Of a DNA stretch of 64,000 bases, positions 8,626 through 18,618 are shown one piece after another. Within the stretch, counting starts at the first letter, position 1, and each line of letters starts with the position of its first letter. Made by a program: the position numbers and the translations under genes. This DNA comes from Aureimonas mangrovi. GTDB taxonomy: Bacteria; Pseudomonadota; Alphaproteobacteria; Rhizobiales; Rhizobiaceae. The stretch spans positions 2,051,001 to 2,115,000 of the forward strand of contig NZ_CP059692.1 of assembly GCF_014058705.1 (NCBI RefSeq). The letters run 5' to 3'. The notes below the pieces were generated by a model. It saw only the letters and a program-made list of their open reading frames with translations. It searched no databases and was not told the origin of the DNA.

Positions 8626-10422
8626 TCAGGCGAAAGCGTCCGCGGCGTCGACGATGCGGAAGGCGACTTTCTCGCGGCCCTGGAAATGGTCGATCGAGAG
8701 CGATCCGGCGACGTGCAAGGGGCGGCTCCCGGCTTCCAGCAGACGCGCGCCGAGATCGGTACCAGCCGCGCGGAAGGCGATCGCGAAAACGGTCGCGCCA
8801 TCCATCGCCTTCAGGGTGGCGCGCACATGGCCGCCCGCGCCGACGGGCGCGGCGCTCGTCACGCGGTGCTGCGGCAGGGCAAAGATCGGCTGAGCGTGCC
8901 CGGCTCCATAAGGGCCAGCCTGCGCGACGGTGCGTGCCAGTTCCAGTGTCAGCCCCCCGGCGGCCACGGCGCCGTCGATCTGCAGGCTCTGCACCTGCGG
9001 CCGGTCGCCGAGGCGCCTGCGGCCCTCGCTTTCGACGAAATCGCGGAAATCTGCGAGCCGCTCGCGCTGGAGCGAGAGGCCGGCGGCCATCGCGTGCCCG
9101 CCGCCCTTCGTCGCGATGCCCGCCTCGACGGCTTCGCGCACGAGGCGCCCCACGTCGAAGCCCGGCACCGAACGGGCCGAGCCGCTGCCCTTGCCGGCCC
9201 CGTCGAAGGCGATGGCGAAGGCCGGGCGCGTGAAGCGTTCCTTCAGACGCGCGGCCACCAGCCCGACAATGCCGGGATGCCAGTCGGCCCGAGCGGTGAC
9301 GAGGATCGGCGGCCCCTCGCCCGCGCCGATTTCATTGGCGACTTCCATTTCTGCCTGCGCGAGCATGTCGCGCTCGATCGCCTGTCTTTCCTCGTTCAGG
9401 AGATGGAGGCGCAGCGCCAGGGCCTCGGCCTCCGCCTCGTCCGCCGTCGTCAGGAGCCGGGCACCGAGATGAGATTCCCCGATCCGCCCGCCGGCGTTGA
9501 TGCGCGGCCCGAGCAGGAAGCCGAGATGATAGGCGTCAGGCGGACCGGCGAGCCGCGCGATACGCGCCAGCGCCCGCAGTCCCGCGTGCTCCGCGCCGCG
9601 CATCACCTGCAGCCCCTGCACGACCAGCGCACGATTGAAACCGACAAGCGGGACGACGTCGCAGACCGTCGCCAGCGCCGCGAGATCGAGAAACGAAAGG
9701 AGATCCGGCAGACCCGCCGCCGGTCGCCCGCGACGGCGCAGTTCGCGCGAGACGGCCACGAGCGCCAGGAAAACGACGCCGGCCGCGCAAAGATGCCCCT
9801 GCCCCGACAGATCGTCCTGCCGGTTCGGATTGACGATCGCCACGGCCTGCGGCAGCGAAGCGCCCGTCTGATGATGATCGAGGACCACGACGTCGGCACC
9901 AGCCATGCGCGCCGCGTCCAGCGCTTCCGCCGAGGTGGTGCCGCAATCGACCGTGACGATCAGCGTCGCGCCGCCAAGGACGAGATCGCGCATCGCGGCC
10001 GGGTTCGGCCCATAGCCTTCCGTGATCCGGTCGGGAATGCGGATCGCCGGCTCGCGCCCGAAATGGCGCAGATAGAGCGCCAGAAGCGCCGAGGAGGCCG
10101 CCCCATCGACGTCGTAGTCGCCGAAGATCGCGATGGTCTCATCACGCTCGATGGCATCGGCGATGCGTGCGGCGGCCGCGTCCATGTCGGTGAGCGTCGA
10201 GGGGTCGGGCATCAGGTCACGTACGGTCGGCGACAGGAAGCGCTGTGCGTCCTCCGCCTCCACCCCGCGCGCCGCCAGGAGGCGGGAGACGATGTCCGGC
10301 AGGCCGTGACGCTGCGCGATCTCTACCGCACGCCCTTCCGCGCGCAGCGAGAGGGCGTGCTCCCAGCGCTGGGCGCGCAACGACCGCTCGACACCGAGGA
10401 AAAGCCGGCCTCCTGCGCTCAC
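8626..10422 (-). CDS. recJ: Single-stranded-DNA-specific exonuclease RecJ
   Basis: 5'-3' single-strand exonuclease used in mismatch repair, base-excision repair and RecF-pathway recombination. The 598-residue protein begins with RLFLGVERSL and shows the DHH-family metal motifs GDYDVDG (residues 101–107), TVDCGTT near 158 and LDHHQTG near 181, then the DHHA1 substrate motif GGHAMAAG and a C-terminal OB-like domain. GTG at 10422 is used as the start because it places the family N-terminus correctly; no ATG lies in frame close by. It sits 22 bp downstream of glpX in a leftward aminotransferase–hom–glpX–recJ run, so it is probably cotranscribed. Confidence 0.95.
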   Translation of the reverse strand: MSAGGRLFLGVERSLRAQRWEHALSLRAEGRAVEIAQRHGLPDIVSRLLAARGVEAEDAQRFLSPTVRDLMPDPSTLTDMDAAAARIADAIERDETIAIFGDYDVDGAASSALLALYLRHFGREPAIRIPDRITEGYGPNPAAMRDLVLGGATLIVTVDCGTTSAEALDAARMAGADVVVLDHHQTGASLPQAVAIVNPNRQDDLSGQGHLCAAGVVFLALVAVSRELRRRGRPAAGLPDLLSFLDLAALATVCDVVPLVGFNRALVVQGLQVMRGAEHAGLRALARIARLAGPPDAYHLGFLLGPRINAGGRIGESHLGARLLTTADEAEAEALALRLHLLNEERQAIERDMLAQAEMEVANEIGAGEGPPILVTARADWHPGIVGLVAARLKERFTRPAFAIAFDGAGKGSGSARSVPGFDVGRLVREAVEAGIATKGGGHAMAAGLSLQRERLADFRDFVESEGRRRLGDRPQVQSLQIDGAVAAGGLTLELARTVAQAGPYGAGHAQPIFALPQHRVTSAAPVGAGGHVRATLKAMDGATVFAIAFRAAGTDLGARLLEAGSRPLHVAGSLSIDHFQGREKVAFRIVDAADAFA

Positions 10423-10444
10423 GGCATCGGCTCGCGAAGCGCAG

Positions 10445-11434
10445 TCAGAGCCCGAACCGGGCGCGGTCGTAATGGCGCGATCGGATGTCGCGGACCGTGC
10501 GGGTGCGCGAGCGCATCACCAGCGTGTGCGTTTCTATGCGGTTGCGATAGAAGCGCACGCCGCCGAGGAGATTGCCGGAGGTGACGCCCGTCGCGGCGAA
10601 GATGACGTCGCCGCTCGCCAGATCCCCGAGCGTGTAGATGCGATAGGGGTCGGTCACGCCCATCGTCTCGGCGCGGGCGCGCTTCTCGTTTGTGTTGAGC
10701 TGGAGGCGCCCCTCCATCTGCCCACCCATGCAGCGAAGGGCTGCCGCCGCGAGAACACCCTCGGGCGCGCCGCCGATGCCCATGTAGATGTCGATCCCCG
10801 TTTCTTCGGGATCGGTTGTGTGGATGACGCCCGCAACGTCTCCGTCGCCGATCAGCCGGATTGCCGCGCCACAGTCGCGGATCTCCTCGATCAGCTTGGC
10901 GTGGCGCGGGCGGTCGAGGATGCAGGCGGTGATTTCGCCGATCGGGACACCCTTGGCGGCGGCCAGAGCCTCCAGGTTCTCACGCGGGCTGCGGCGCAGC
11001 GAGACGACGCCTTCGGGATAGCCCGGCCCGACCGCGATCTTTTCCATGTAGACGTCGGGGGCGTTGAGAAGGCTGCCCTTGGCGGCCACCGCGATCACCG
11101 TCAGCGAGTTCGGCAGGTTCTTCGCGCAGACCGTCGTGCCTTCGAGCGGGTCGAGCGCGATGTCCACCGCGGGCCCCTCGCGGGAGCCGACCTTCTCGCC
11201 GATGAAGAGCATCGGTGCCTCGTCGCGCTCTCCCTCGCCGATCACGATCGTCCCATCCACCGGCAGGCGCGAGAGCGCCGAGCGCATCGCGTCGACGGCG
11301 GCCTGGTCTGCGGCCTTCTCGTCTCCACGTCCGCGCAGGAGAGCGGCCGCGATGGCGGCGGCCTCGGTCACCCTCGCGACTTCGATGGAAAGGATGCGCT
11401 CGAGCGGATCGTTCTGATCGACGGTGATGGTCAT
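10445..11434 (-). CDS. glpX: Class II fructose-1,6-bisphosphatase
   Basis: Hydrolyses fructose 1,6-bisphosphate to fructose 6-phosphate in gluconeogenesis. The 329-residue protein has the GlpX hallmarks: VIGEGERDEAPML (metal ligands), DIALDPLEGTT (lithium-sensitive phosphatase motif), YMGIGGAPEGVLAAAAL and a conserved end with SRTRTVRDI. GGGAGG lies just upstream of ATG 11434. It lies between hom and recJ in the same orientation; the gap to hom is 78 bp. Length is normal for the family. Confidence 0.95.
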   Translation of the reverse strand: MTITVDQNDPLERILSIEVARVTEAAAIAAALLRGRGDEKAADQAAVDAMRSALSRLPVDGTIVIGEGERDEAPMLFIGEKVGSREGPAVDIALDPLEGTTVCAKNLPNSLTVIAVAAKGSLLNAPDVYMEKIAVGPGYPEGVVSLRRSPRENLEALAAAKGVPIGEITACILDRPRHAKLIEEIRDCGAAIRLIGDGDVAGVIHTTDPEETGIDIYMGIGGAPEGVLAAAALRCMGGQMEGRLQLNTNEKRARAETMGVTDPYRIYTLGDLASGDVIFAATGVTSGNLLGGVRFYRNRIETHTLVMRSRTRTVRDIRSRHYDRARFGL

Positions 11435-11512
11435 GGTCTCACGCCTCCCGGTGGCGTGGTCTTATGCTGGAAAGCGATGACGGCGCAATGTCGCTGCGCC
11501 GCCGGCTCCTCG

Positions 11513-12817
11513 TCAGTTCAGCGCCTCGATGCGGATCATCCGCGGCTCGCCGCGCAGATGCCCGTCGCGCGAGACATGCTCCAGCGCCTTGCGCACGGCC
11601 GCCTCGGTGGTCTCGTGGGTGATCAGCACGACGGGACGGGTCGCGCCGTCATCGGTCTGGTCACGCCGGCGCTGGACGATGGATTCCAGCGAAATGCCGT
11701 TCTCGGCCATCCGCCTCGCGATGGAAGCGAATGCGCCGACCTGATCCAGCACCGAGAGGCGGATGTAGTAGCCGCCCTCGTGTGCCCGCATCCGGGCACG
11801 CTTGTAGGGAGCAAGTTCATTTGCCGGCAGGCCGAGCGGCGGCACCCTGGCCGACCCCGCCGCGTCGATCACGTCCGAGAGGACGGCCGAGGCCGTCGCC
11901 TCGCCGCCGGCGCCCGGGCCCGCAAGGAGGATCGAGCCGAGGAGATCGGTGTCGACGGCGACGGCATTCGTCACGCCGTCGATCTGCGCCAGCGCCGAGG
12001 AGGCCGGGATCATCGTCGGATGCACGCGCTGCTCTATGCCGGTTTCGGTGCGCTGGGCGACGGCGAGGAGCTTGATGCGGAAGCCGAGTTCGGCCGCCGC
12101 CTCGATGTCGGCATTGGAGACCTGATCGATGCCCTCGATGAAGATCGAATCGAGGTCGATCTCGCAGCCGAAGGCGAGCGAGGTGAGAACCGCGAGCTTG
12201 TGGGCCGCGTCGAAGCCTCCGATGTCGAAGGTCGGGTCGGCCTCCGCGTAGCCGAGGCGCTGGGCGTCCGCGAGGCAATCCTCAAAGGCGATACCCTCCT
12301 TCTCCATGCGCGTCAGCATATAGTTGCAGGTGCCGTTCAGGATGCCGTAGACGCGGCTCGTCGCGTTGCCGCGAAGCGCCTCGCGCATCGTCTTGATGAT
12401 CGGGATGCCGCCGGCCACAGCCGCCTCGAAGAGGATCGCGGCGTTCTTCTTCTGCGCGAGCCTGGCAAGCTGAACGCCGTGATGGGCAAGCAGCGCCTTG
12501 TTGGCGGTCACGACCGTCAGGCCGCGCCCGAGGGCCGCCTTCACGCTGTCATAGGCCGCCCCGTCCGAGCCGCCGACGAGTTCGACGAAAACGTCGATAT
12601 CGGCCTTCTCCGCCAGTGCGACCGGGTCGTCGAACCATTCGATCGCGGAGAGGTCGACGCCGCGATCCTTCATGCGATCACGCGCCGAGACGGCCACGAT
12701 CTCGATCGGCCGACCTGCGCGGCGCGCATAAAGCTCCTGCCGGTCCTTCACTAGACGGGCCAGCGAGGCACCGACGGTCCCCAGCCCGGCGAGGCCGAGC
12801 TTCAACGGGCGATCCAT
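11513..12817 (-). CDS. hom: Homoserine dehydrogenase
   Basis: Reduces aspartate semialdehyde to homoserine with NAD(P)H on the way to threonine and methionine. 434 residues: the Rossmann motif GLAGLGTVGASL near residue 8, the substrate region GGIPIIKTMREAL with GILNGTCNYML, and a C-terminal ACT domain (YIRLSVLDQVGAFASIAR) that usually mediates threonine feedback. ATG 12817 is preceded by a strong GAGGGGGG site, and a longer upstream frame is discarded because it would overlap the aminotransferase gene. It lies 22 bp downstream of that gene, so both are probably on one transcript. Confidence 0.96.
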   Translation of the reverse strand: MDRPLKLGLAGLGTVGASLARLVKDRQELYARRAGRPIEIVAVSARDRMKDRGVDLSAIEWFDDPVALAEKADIDVFVELVGGSDGAAYDSVKAALGRGLTVVTANKALLAHHGVQLARLAQKKNAAILFEAAVAGGIPIIKTMREALRGNATSRVYGILNGTCNYMLTRMEKEGIAFEDCLADAQRLGYAEADPTFDIGGFDAAHKLAVLTSLAFGCEIDLDSIFIEGIDQVSNADIEAAAELGFRIKLLAVAQRTETGIEQRVHPTMIPASSALAQIDGVTNAVAVDTDLLGSILLAGPGAGGEATASAVLSDVIDAAGSARVPPLGLPANELAPYKRARMRAHEGGYYIRLSVLDQVGAFASIARRMAENGISLESIVQRRRDQTDDGATRPVVLITHETTEAAVRKALEHVSRDGHLRGEPRMIRIEALN

Positions 12818-12839
12818 GACGCCCCCCTCTTCTGTCGTT

Positions 12840-14066
12840 TCAGAGCGCGGCCGAGGTCTCGGCCGGCGCGGCAGGGTTGTGCCTGTCTTCCCCGCCGGTG
12901 GCAAGGAAGCGGCGGATGTTGCGGGCCGCCTGGCGGATGCGGTGCTCATTCTCCACCAGTGCTATGCGCACGTAGTCGTCGCCGAACTCGCCGAAGCCGA
13001 TGCCCGGCGCGACGGCGACGTCCGCCTTCTCGATCAGCAGCTTGGAGAATTCCAGCGAGCCCATGGCGCGGTGCGCCTCGGGGATCGGCACCCAGGCGAA
13101 CATGGTCGAGGACGGCGGCGGAACGTGCCAGCCCGCACGCTCGAAGGAATCGCACAAGACGTCGCGGCGGTGGCGATAAACGTTGCGCACCTCGGCCACC
13201 GGCTGGTCGCCCGCGTTGAGCGCGGCCGTGGCGGCAACCTGGATGGGCGTGAAGGCGCCGTAGTCCAGATACGACTTCACCCGCGCGAGCGCAGCGATCA
13301 GGCGCTCGTTGCCGACGGCGAAGCCCACGCGCCAGCCGGGCATGGAAAAGGTTTTCGACATGGAGGTGAACTCGACAGCGACATCCATCGCTCCGGGCAC
13401 CTGCAGCACCGAAGGCGGCGGTGCGCCGTCGAAATAGATCTCGGCATAGGCGAGATCGGACAGGATGATGATCTCGTTCTCGCGCGCGAACTTCACCACC
13501 TCGGCGTAGAAGTCGAGGCTCGCCTCGTAGGCCGTGGGGTTGGACGGGTAGTTGAGGATGATGGCGATCGGCTTGGGGATCGAGTGGCGCACGGCACGAT
13601 CCACCGCGCGCATGAAGTCCTCGTCGGGCTTGGCCGGGATGGAGCGGATCGTGCCGCCCGTCATCAGGAAGCCGAAGGCGTGGATCGGATAGGTCGGGTT
13701 CGGACACAGCACCACGTCGCCCGGCGCGGTGATGGCCTGCGCCATGTTGGCGAAGCCCTCCTTCGAGCCCAGCGTGACGACGACCTGCGTCTGCGGGTCG
13801 AGCTTCACGCCGAAGCGGCGTTCGTAGTAGGCGGCCTGCGCGCGGCGCAGCCCCGGAATGCCCTTGGATGTGGAATAGCGATGCGTGCGCGGATCGCGGA
13901 TCGCCTCGCACATCTTGTCGACGACGAACTTCGAGGTCGGAAGGTCCGGGTTCCCCATGCCGAGATCGATGATGTCGACGGAGCGGGCGCGCGCGGCGGC
14001 CTTCTTCCTGTTGACCTCTTCGAAGACGTAAGGCGGCAGCCTGCGGACCTTATGGAACTCTTCCAT
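12840..14066 (-). CDS. PLP aminotransferase, AlaC / LL-diaminopimelate aminotransferase-like
   Basis: Fold-type I aminotransferase (class I/II), 408 residues, cytoplasmic. It starts MEEFHKVRRLPPYVFEEVNR and has IDLGMGNPDLPT, the NYPSNPTA Asn-Pro loop, SDLAYAEIYFDG and the PLP lysine in SMSKTFSMPGWRVGF, plus the C-terminal arginine in DDYVRIALVEN. This pattern fits the family annotated either as glutamate-pyruvate transaminase AlaC or as LL-diaminopimelate aminotransferase; sequence alone does not settle the substrate. Placement directly upstream of hom points to aspartate-family or alanine metabolism. The start at 14066 is favoured by the family N-terminus and a GGGAATGG segment upstream. Confidence 0.88.
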   Translation of the reverse strand: MEEFHKVRRLPPYVFEEVNRKKAAARARSVDIIDLGMGNPDLPTSKFVVDKMCEAIRDPRTHRYSTSKGIPGLRRAQAAYYERRFGVKLDPQTQVVVTLGSKEGFANMAQAITAPGDVVLCPNPTYPIHAFGFLMTGGTIRSIPAKPDEDFMRAVDRAVRHSIPKPIAIILNYPSNPTAYEASLDFYAEVVKFARENEIIILSDLAYAEIYFDGAPPPSVLQVPGAMDVAVEFTSMSKTFSMPGWRVGFAVGNERLIAALARVKSYLDYGAFTPIQVAATAALNAGDQPVAEVRNVYRHRRDVLCDSFERAGWHVPPPSSTMFAWVPIPEAHRAMGSLEFSKLLIEKADVAVAPGIGFGEFGDDYVRIALVENEHRIRQAARNIRRFLATGGEDRHNPAAPAETSAAL

Positions 14067-14158
14067 CGCACCATTCCCGAAACAGCAAGGCCACGTCTTA
14101 CGCCGCCACCCCTTGCGCCGCAATCAGGATGCGATGTCGTTTCGCCCGCCAGAAAGCC

Positions 14159-14590
14159 TCAGGGCGTGCGGGCGCGCTCCTGCCGCTCGCGAGCGAGATC
14201 GCGTAGCTCCTGCGTCGAGCGCCGTGCCTCCGCCGCACGGGCCGCCGCCTCGCTCTGGCGGGTGGAGGCCAGCGTGGACAGTTCGGAGACGGACTGGTCG
14301 TAACGCGCAGTGCCCGCCGGCCCGGCGCGAGCAGCGACATTGGCAAACCGCGCCTGCGTCGCGGCCACCGTTGCCTGATCGGCCTGCGGGCCGGCCGTCG
14401 TCGGATAGGCTCCGATCAGCGGATAGCCGTCGCGTCCGAGCCTCTGCGAGGACGGTCCAGAAGGAGCCGGCGGGCCGGTGAAACCGGGCGGCGGTGTGGG
14501 CGTCTCGTCGCGCGGCATGTAGGCGGCGCAGCCGTTCAGCGTCAAAAGGCCCGCGATCGCCATCGCCGTATTGCGCCACCGAAGCATCAT
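14159..14590 (-). CDS. Small lipoprotein, unknown function
   Basis: A 143-residue predicted lipoprotein. The signal MMLRWRNTAMAIAGLLTLNGC has a basic start, a hydrophobic core and a lipobox-like LNGC with Cys21. The mature part is first proline-rich (PTPPPGFTGPPAPSGP), then alanine- and arginine-rich and probably helical, ending in a charged RDLARERQERA segment. I do not recognise a named family. It follows the aminotransferase cluster in the same direction but lies upstream of it with a gap of about 90 bp, and is divergent from phaC. Confidence 0.65.
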   Translation of the reverse strand: MMLRWRNTAMAIAGLLTLNGCAAYMPRDETPTPPPGFTGPPAPSGPSSQRLGRDGYPLIGAYPTTAGPQADQATVAATQARFANVAARAGPAGTARYDQSVSELSTLASTRQSEAAARAAEARRSTQELRDLARERQERARTP

Positions 14591-14760
14591 ATCATCATCC
14601 CGTTCGCCGCTTCGACGAGCTTTACCCCGAAACCGTTCTCCGGCAAATCGCGGACGCGGCTTCGGGTGCGGTGCGGCGACGAATTTCGTCGTCCGAAGGG
14701 TGACAGAGCGGCGCGGCGACCCTTTCTTAAGGGCAGGCGCATGTGGCGAGAGGAGCATAG

Positions 14761-16593
14761 ATGTCGCAGACCCATCGCGAGCCCCCGGAAGGCCCGCCGC
14801 CGGGCTCCGACTATCTCGTGCGCGATCCCGAAGCGTTCGCGCGCAACATGGCGCATGTGCTGGAGAATCTCGGCAAGGCTGCGGCGGCGTGGGTCGAGCC
14901 GCGCGAGCGCGGGCGGATGCGGGACCCGGCGACGTCCATCTACGGCGAGATGGTCTCGACGCTCTCCAAGGTCGGGCAGTATTGGCTGAGCGAGCCCGGA
15001 CGCGCGCTGGAGGCGCAGACCTATCTCTTCGCCGGCTATCTCGACATCTGGAGCCGATCGATCCGGCGCATGTCGGGCGATCCGCAGGAGACGACTGAGG
15101 CGACACCGCCCGCCAGGGGCGACAAGCGCTTTTCCGACGAGGAATGGCAGCGCAACCCGTTCTTTGACTTCCTGCGGCAGGTCTACACGCTCACGACCCG
15201 CTGGGCGGACGATCTCGTGACGAAGGCCGAGGGACTGGACCCCCACACCCGTCAGAAGGCAGCCTTCTACGTCCGTCAGATCTCGAACGCGCTCTCGCCG
15301 TCGAACTTCGTCTTGACCAACCCTGAACTCTACCGCGAGACGCTGGAGCAGAACGGCGAGAATCTCGTCCGGGGCATGAAGATGTTCGCCGAGGACATGA
15401 CGGCGGGTGCCGGCGTCCTCAAGCTCCGCCAATCGGACGTGGCTAGTTTCGAAGTCGGGCGCAATATCGCGACGACGCCCGGCTCAGTGATCGCGCAGAA
15501 CGAGCTTTGCCAGATCATTCAGTACGCACCCGCCACGAAGACCGTGCGGCGCCGGCCCATCCTCATCTCGCCGCCCTGGATCAACAAGTTCTACATCCTC
15601 GACCTCAACGCCGAGAAGAGCTTCATCGGTTGGCTGGTCGAGCAGGGCGACACGGTCTTCGTCGTTTCATGGGTCAACCCCGATGCGCGGCACATGGACC
15701 GTGACTGGCAGGCTTATATCGAGGAAGGGCTCGTCTTCGGGCTCGACACGATCGAGGCGGTGACGGGCGAAAGCGAAGTCGACGCGATCGGCTATTGCGT
15801 CGGCGGCACGCTGCTCGCCTGCGGTGCGGCCTACATGAAGGCGCGCGGTGACGAGCGCATCCGCACGCTGACGCTTCTTGCCACGCAGGTGGACTTCGCC
15901 CACGCCGGAGACCTTCTCGTCTTCGTCGACGAGGGCCAGCTCAAGGCACTGGAGGAGACCATGACGGTGACCGGCACGCTCGCCGGAACCCATATGGCAA
16001 CCGCATTCAACCTCCTGCGGTCTGGCGAACTGATCTGGCCGTATTTCGTCGACAACTATCTGAAGGGGAAGGAGCCCCTGCCCTTCGATCTTCTCTACTG
16101 GAACTCAGACGCGACGCGAATGACGCGCGCGAACCATATGTTCTATTTACGGAACTGCTATCTCGAAAACCGCATCACCAAGGGCGAAATGCGGATCGGC
16201 GACGTCGACATCGATCTTCGCTCACTGACGATCCCGGTCTACAACCTCGCCACGCGCGAAGACCACATCGCCCCGGCGAAGAGTGTCTACGCCGGCAGCA
16301 CCGCCTTCGCAGGCCAGGTCACCTACGTCATGTCGGGGTCGGGCCATATCGCCGGCGTCGTCAACCCGCCTGCGAAGAACAAGTACCAGTTCTGGACGGG
16401 CGAGGAACCAAGCGAGGCGAAGAGCTTCGAGGACTGGGCGGAGGCCGCGAAGGAGACGAAGGGCTCGTGGTGGCCTCACTGGCAGGCCTGGCTGAAGAGG
16501 CGCTCTCCCGGCACCGTGCCGGCCCGTCCCGTCGGCGGGAAGGACCATGCCGAAATCGAGCCCGCACCGGGCAGCTATGTGCGCGCCAGATAA
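14761..16593 (+). CDS. phaC: Class I poly(3-hydroxyalkanoate) synthase
   Basis: Polymerises (R)-3-hydroxyacyl-CoA into polyhydroxyalkanoate granules. The 610-residue protein has the long N-terminal domain of class I synthases, then the alpha/beta-hydrolase core with the lipase-like box GYCVGGTL (catalytic Cys near residue 346). The Asp is in TREDHIAPA and the His in GSGHIAGVVNPP, followed by the WW-containing tail typical of class I enzymes. GAGAGGAG lies just upstream of ATG 14761. phaA, phaB and phasin genes are not in view, so the granule pathway is completed elsewhere. Divergent from the small lipoprotein gene. Confidence 0.95.
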   Translation: MSQTHREPPEGPPPGSDYLVRDPEAFARNMAHVLENLGKAAAAWVEPRERGRMRDPATSIYGEMVSTLSKVGQYWLSEPGRALEAQTYLFAGYLDIWSRSIRRMSGDPQETTEATPPARGDKRFSDEEWQRNPFFDFLRQVYTLTTRWADDLVTKAEGLDPHTRQKAAFYVRQISNALSPSNFVLTNPELYRETLEQNGENLVRGMKMFAEDMTAGAGVLKLRQSDVASFEVGRNIATTPGSVIAQNELCQIIQYAPATKTVRRRPILISPPWINKFYILDLNAEKSFIGWLVEQGDTVFVVSWVNPDARHMDRDWQAYIEEGLVFGLDTIEAVTGESEVDAIGYCVGGTLLACGAAYMKARGDERIRTLTLLATQVDFAHAGDLLVFVDEGQLKALEETMTVTGTLAGTHMATAFNLLRSGELIWPYFVDNYLKGKEPLPFDLLYWNSDATRMTRANHMFYLRNCYLENRITKGEMRIGDVDIDLRSLTIPVYNLATREDHIAPAKSVYAGSTAFAGQVTYVMSGSGHIAGVVNPPAKNKYQFWTGEEPSEAKSFEDWAEAAKETKGSWWPHWQAWLKRRSPGTVPARPVGGKDHAEIEPAPGSYVRAR

Positions 16594-16703
16594 CGCTGGA
16601 GATCGTGAAGGTCTTGAAGCGTCGGCCCATCGGTGCGACATCGGCTTGACAAGTGAACGCCGCGCCCGTTTCGGGGCTGCCGGCCAGCCAGCACCGCCGA
16701 GCC

Positions 16704-17543
16704 ATGACCCAGTATCTCGAAGCCGAAGCCGAGCCCCTGCGCAACACCGGCGTCATCCGCCTCTATGGACCGGACGGGTTCGAGGGGATGCGCCGCGCCT
16801 GTGGCCTCACCGCACTCTGCCTCGACGAGGTCGCGGCGATGGTGGCGCCAGGCGTGACGACGCAGGCGATCGATGACTTCGTGTTCGACTTCGCGCGGCG
16901 CCATGACGCCGTGCCGGCAACGTACAACTATCGCGGTTATCCCTACGCCACCTGCATCTCCATCAACCACGTCGTATGCCACGGCCAGCCGAACGAGAAG
17001 CCGCTGCGCGAGGGCGACATCGTCAATATCGACGTGACGCTGATCGTCGATGGCTGGCATGGCGATTCCTCGCGCATGTATCCGGTCGGCAAGCTCAAGC
17101 GTGCCGCCGAGCGCCTGTGCGAGATCACCCACCGCTCCATGATGCTCGGCATCCAGGCGGTTCGGCCGGGCGGGCATACCGGAGACATCGGCGCCGCGAT
17201 CCAGACCTACGCGGAGGCCGAGCGCTGCTCCGTGGTCCGCGATTTCTGCGGCCATGGCGTCGGCAAGCTCTTCCACGATGCGCCGAACATCCTGCATTAC
17301 GGGCGACGCGGCGAAGGCCCCGAGATGCGCCCCGGCATGATTTTCACCATCGAGCCGATGATCAATCTCGGCCGCCCGGCCGTGAAGATCCTGAGCGACG
17401 GTTGGACGGCCGTGACGCGCGACCGCTCGCTCTCTGCGCAATACGAGCACACGGTCGGCGTCACCGATACCGGCTACGAGATTTTCACGCTCTCGCCGGG
17501 CGGGCTCGACATGCCGGGCTTTGCGCCCGCAGCCGCCGCCTGA
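16704..17543 (+). CDS. map: Methionine aminopeptidase, type I
   Basis: Removes the initiator methionine from nascent proteins. The pita-bread fold is clear: [11 protein letters not shown] (His), [19 protein letters not shown] (metal Asp pair), [18 protein letters not shown] (His), MIFTIEPMI (Glu) and the final QYEHTVGVT (Glu/His). The usual alphaproteobacterial start resembles [16 protein letters not shown], so ATG 16704 is chosen; a GTG at 16653 would add 17 residues. Neither has a strong ribosome site. radC follows after about 10 bp, so the two are probably cotranscribed. Confidence 0.94.
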   Translation: MTQYLEAEAEPLRNTGVIRLYGPDGFEGMRRACGLTALCLDEVAAMVAPGVTTQAIDDFVFDFARRHDAVPATYNYRGYPYATCISINHVVCHGQPNEKPLREGDIVNIDVTLIVDGWHGDSSRMYPVGKLKRAAERLCEITHRSMMLGIQAVRPGGHTGDIGAAIQTYAEAERCSVVRDFCGHGVGKLFHDAPNILHYGRRGEGPEMRPGMIFTIEPMINLGRPAVKILSDGWTAVTRDRSLSAQYEHTVGVTDTGYEIFTLSPGGLDMPGFAPAAAA

Positions 17544-17553
17544 GCGGGCGGCC

Positions 17554-18246
17554 GTGGGGGAAGCCGAGCGCGAGAAGCCGCATCACGACGGCCATCGGGA
17601 CAGGCTGCGCGATCGTTTCGCGCAGGCCGGCGAAGCTGCCCTTGCCGACTACGAGCTTCTGGAACTCGTGCTCTTCCGCACCATTCCGCGACGCGACGTG
17701 AAGCCGCTCGCCAAGACGCTTCTCGCCCGCTTCGGATCGCTCTCGCAGGTTCTCAACGCACCGCCGCATCTTCTTGCTGAGGTTGACGGAATGGGCCGAT
17801 CGACAGCGCTCGATTTCCGCATCCTCACCGCACTCCAGCAACGCACATTGCGCCAGGAGTTTCGCGGGCGGGACCTGCTTTCCTCGTGGGCCGCTCTCCT
17901 CGACTACTGCCGGGCGGCGATGGCGCATGAGACGCGCGAGCAGTTCCGCATCCTCTTCCTCGACAAGAAGAACGCTCTCATCGCCGACGAGGTGCAGCAG
18001 ACGGGCACGATCGACCATACGCCCGTCTATCCGCGCGAGGTGGTGCGGCGCGCGCTCGAACTCTCTGCGACAGCGCTGATCCTCGTCCACAATCATCCGT
18101 CCGGCGACCCGGCGCCCTCCCGCGCCGACATCGACATGACGAAGACGATCGCCGCCACCGCGAAGCCGCTCGGCATTGCCCTTCACGACCACCTCATCAT
18201 CGGCCGGTCCGGGCACACAAGCTTCAAGGCTGCGGGCCTTCTCTAG
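17554..18246 (+). CDS. radC: RadC family JAMM-domain protein
   Basis: The C-terminal half has the JAB1/MPN-like (JAMM) motif [16 protein letters not shown], a zinc metalloprotease-like fold. The N-terminal half has helix-hairpin-helix-like RadC sequence ([25 protein letters not shown]). RadC proteins are historically named for DNA repair, but their enzymatic role is unproven. GTG 17554 is preferred because it starts just after the map stop with GAGCGGGCGG upstream; a TTG at 17521 inside map is the alternative. Length of 230 residues is normal. It ends 6 bp before the convergent usg stop. Confidence 0.92.
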   Translation: MGEAEREKPHHDGHRDRLRDRFAQAGEAALADYELLELVLFRTIPRRDVKPLAKTLLARFGSLSQVLNAPPHLLAEVDGMGRSTALDFRILTALQQRTLRQEFRGRDLLSSWAALLDYCRAAMAHETREQFRILFLDKKNALIADEVQQTGTIDHTPVYPREVVRRALELSATALILVHNHPSGDPAPSRADIDMTKTIAATAKPLGIALHDHLIIGRSGHTSFKAAGLL

Positions 18247-18252
18247 CCGGCT

Positions 18253-18534
18253 TCAGTGCAGGACGCCGGCGTCCCGCACCATCCGCACCTCCTGCGGCGC
18301 GATCAAGCCACGATGCATCACGCGAACGGAGTGGATCGCCGCCTCGACCTCACGTTCCCAGTGGTCGAGAAAGCGGCGCAGGCGCGGATAATGCGGCGCG
18401 ATGTCGTCGAACTGCCAAGAGAAGCTCTGCAGGAAGGCTGGGTGGTCCGGCATGCGATAGAGAACTTCGGCGGTGGTCACACCGTATCCGGCGAGCATCC
18501 GCTCGAAGCTTGCATCAAGAACGCGGGGTGGCAT
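18253..18534 (-). CDS. Usg family protein
   Basis: A 93-residue cytoplasmic protein with the alphaproteobacterial Usg pattern: GYGVTTAEVLYRMPDHPAFLQ, an FLDHWEREVEAAIHSVRV helix and a LIAPQEVR end. Usg-like proteins were named after a frame near trpF; their function is not established. ATG 18534 has a perfect AAGGAG ribosome site at 8-bp spacing, better than the TTG two codons upstream. Convergent with radC. Confidence 0.8.
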   Translation of the reverse strand: MPPRVLDASFERMLAGYGVTTAEVLYRMPDHPAFLQSFSWQFDDIAPHYPRLRRFLDHWEREVEAAIHSVRVMHRGLIAPQEVRMVRDAGVLH

Positions 18535-18618
18535 CGGCAACGCTCCTTGTCTGCGGCGGCGCAGGTGCCGCCGAGCGTACAGCGTGCGCCTCGAAAATGA
18601 AGCGGAGCTTTCGCGGAC

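Noticed and set aside
16646-16680. TTGACA just before map as promoter
   Set aside because: No -10 hexamer at 16–18 bp, and it lies directly on the candidate GTG start.
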